Positions 32,079 to 32,823 of a stretch of 32,823 nucleotides of DNA are shown piece by piece. Under the pieces are notes generated by a model, which worked only from the letters and a program-made list of their open reading frames with translations, was not told the origin of the DNA and did no database searches. Made by a program: the position numbers and the translations under genes. The stretch's first letter is position 1. Each line of letters starts with the position of its first letter. Location of the stretch: the NCBI GenBank assembly GCA_031276865.1, contig JAISMF010000098.1:1-32823 (forward strand). The letters are read 5' to 3'. This DNA comes from Deltaproteobacteria bacterium. Its GTDB lineage: Bacteria > Desulfobacterota > Desulfarculia > Adiutricales > Adiutricaceae.

Positions 32079-32823
32079 TATGCTTAAAACCGTCTCCCTG
32101 ATACGCGGCTCCCGCCGCGGCCGCCCCGGAAAGATCCGGACCCCGGGGCCCGGACGCTTTTGAAAACGTTGAAAACGTCCTTCCTAAGCGGCTGAATCAA
32201 GCATCATACCTAAAAACCGCCGGACGCGCGCAAAAAGTTTCAGAAACCCGTTTAGAGGGCGCCGCCTGAAATCTCGAAAACGCCGAACTTGAGATTTTAC
32301 TAATTATTCAACCCGGAACCTAAAGGCAATATATTTTAGGTCAAATCAATTAACATTAGCTGTATTATGCACATATTATCCACTGTGATCAAGAATTTTT
32401 CAGCCTCCGCCACCCGGCATACGGAATGGTTCCGACCGCCCTTTTCCCGCTCCCCGAAAGTAGGACAGGGTCCGCCCCGAAGCGCCGGCGGAAAAATCCG
32501 GGCTGGAAAAAATCAAAAATGTTGGAAGCGAGTGACGAGACACCTCATCCAATTGTAATATTAAAAATATCTATATTTAGCGCTACAATAATCATCCATT
32601 TCCACCAGATCCGCTATTTCGAAAAAATTAAAATAATTGATATAATATTTTATAAAATATATTTAAAATAAATAAAAAGATAAATAATAATATTTATATA
32701 TTATCACTAGCGTCCTAAATACTGGCTCAACTCTTCAAAGAATTTGCTGAAAACCGCTTATATTCAAGCTTTCAGAGTTCCCGCGCCCAAACTGTCCAGA
32801 AAGACCATATCTGAGAGTTAGGC
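32079..32823. other. Gene-free AT-rich right end
   Basis: No convincing gene is seen on either strand in these 745 bases. Near the TPR start there is a direct repeat (TTGAAAACG twice at 32159-32177). A promoter candidate lies at 32364-32392. From about 32.55 kb the sequence is extremely AT-rich (long TA/AAT runs around 32640-32700). Confidence 0.65.
32364..32392 (-). promoter_or_regulatory. Sigma-70-like promoter for the TPR gene
   Basis: On the minus strand TTGATC (32392-32387), a 17-base spacer and CATAAT (32369-32364) match 4/6 and 5/6 of the consensus boxes. Predicted start is near 32357, leaving a leader of about 280 bases before the TPR ATG. The surrounding AT-rich DNA raises the chance of coincidental matches. 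Confidence 0.45.

Overview
The window looks like chromosomal DNA of a Gram-negative bacterium, most likely a deltaproteobacterium (Desulfobacterota in the broad sense). This is inferred from the gene order nusA-ylxR-infB-ylxP-rbfA-nrnA-truB-rpsO-pnp, two very large PilY1/PilC-type pilus proteins, a SPOR-domain protein and strongly GC-rich coding DNA. No database search was possible, so the lineage is tentative. Almost every native gene is on the minus strand; the one exception is an AT-rich transposase on the plus strand.

Region 1 (about 1-11.5 kb, transcribed right to left) is the transcription/translation/RNA-decay operon: nusA, ylxR, infB, ylxP (DUF503), rbfA, nrnA (DHH phosphoesterase), truB, rpsO, pnp, then tRNA-Thr(TGT). 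Its products act in elongation/termination control (NusA), initiation (IF-2), 30S maturation (RbfA, S15), tRNA modification (TruB) and RNA turnover (PNPase, NrnA). rimP, which commonly precedes nusA, is not there. RNA structures sit at its joints: a terminator-like hairpin in the nusA leader, a GC palindrome plus T8 between truB and rpsO, and a perfect 20-bp stem between rpsO and pnp.

Region 2 (11.5-12.75 kb) has no gene. It holds two copies plus a fragment of a ~191-bp tandem repeat with TATAAT boxes, and a perfect 32-bp palindromic terminator.

Region 3 (12.75-24.7 kb) is a tandem pair of ~1,940-residue secreted PilY1-like proteins. They are clear paralogues, have no pilin genes beside them, and share calcium-loop motifs and a non-canonical VWA start.

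Region 4 (24.7-28.85 kb) is AT-richer and gene-poor. It carries one intact IS1634-like insertion sequence with two nested sets of inverted repeats, an orphan plus-strand terminator and an AT-rich inverted repeat, and ends at tRNA-Gly(CCC).

Region 5 (28.85-32.8 kb) has a SPOR-domain membrane protein preceded by a membrane-anchored TPR protein, separated by a terminator and a hairpin next to the SPOR start. An AT-rich gene-free end follows, with a good sigma-70-like promoter for the TPR gene.

Nothing here is demonstrably a new system. The best candidates for a second look are the PilY1 pair, the structured leader and repeat array upstream of nusA, and the nested termini of the insertion sequence.
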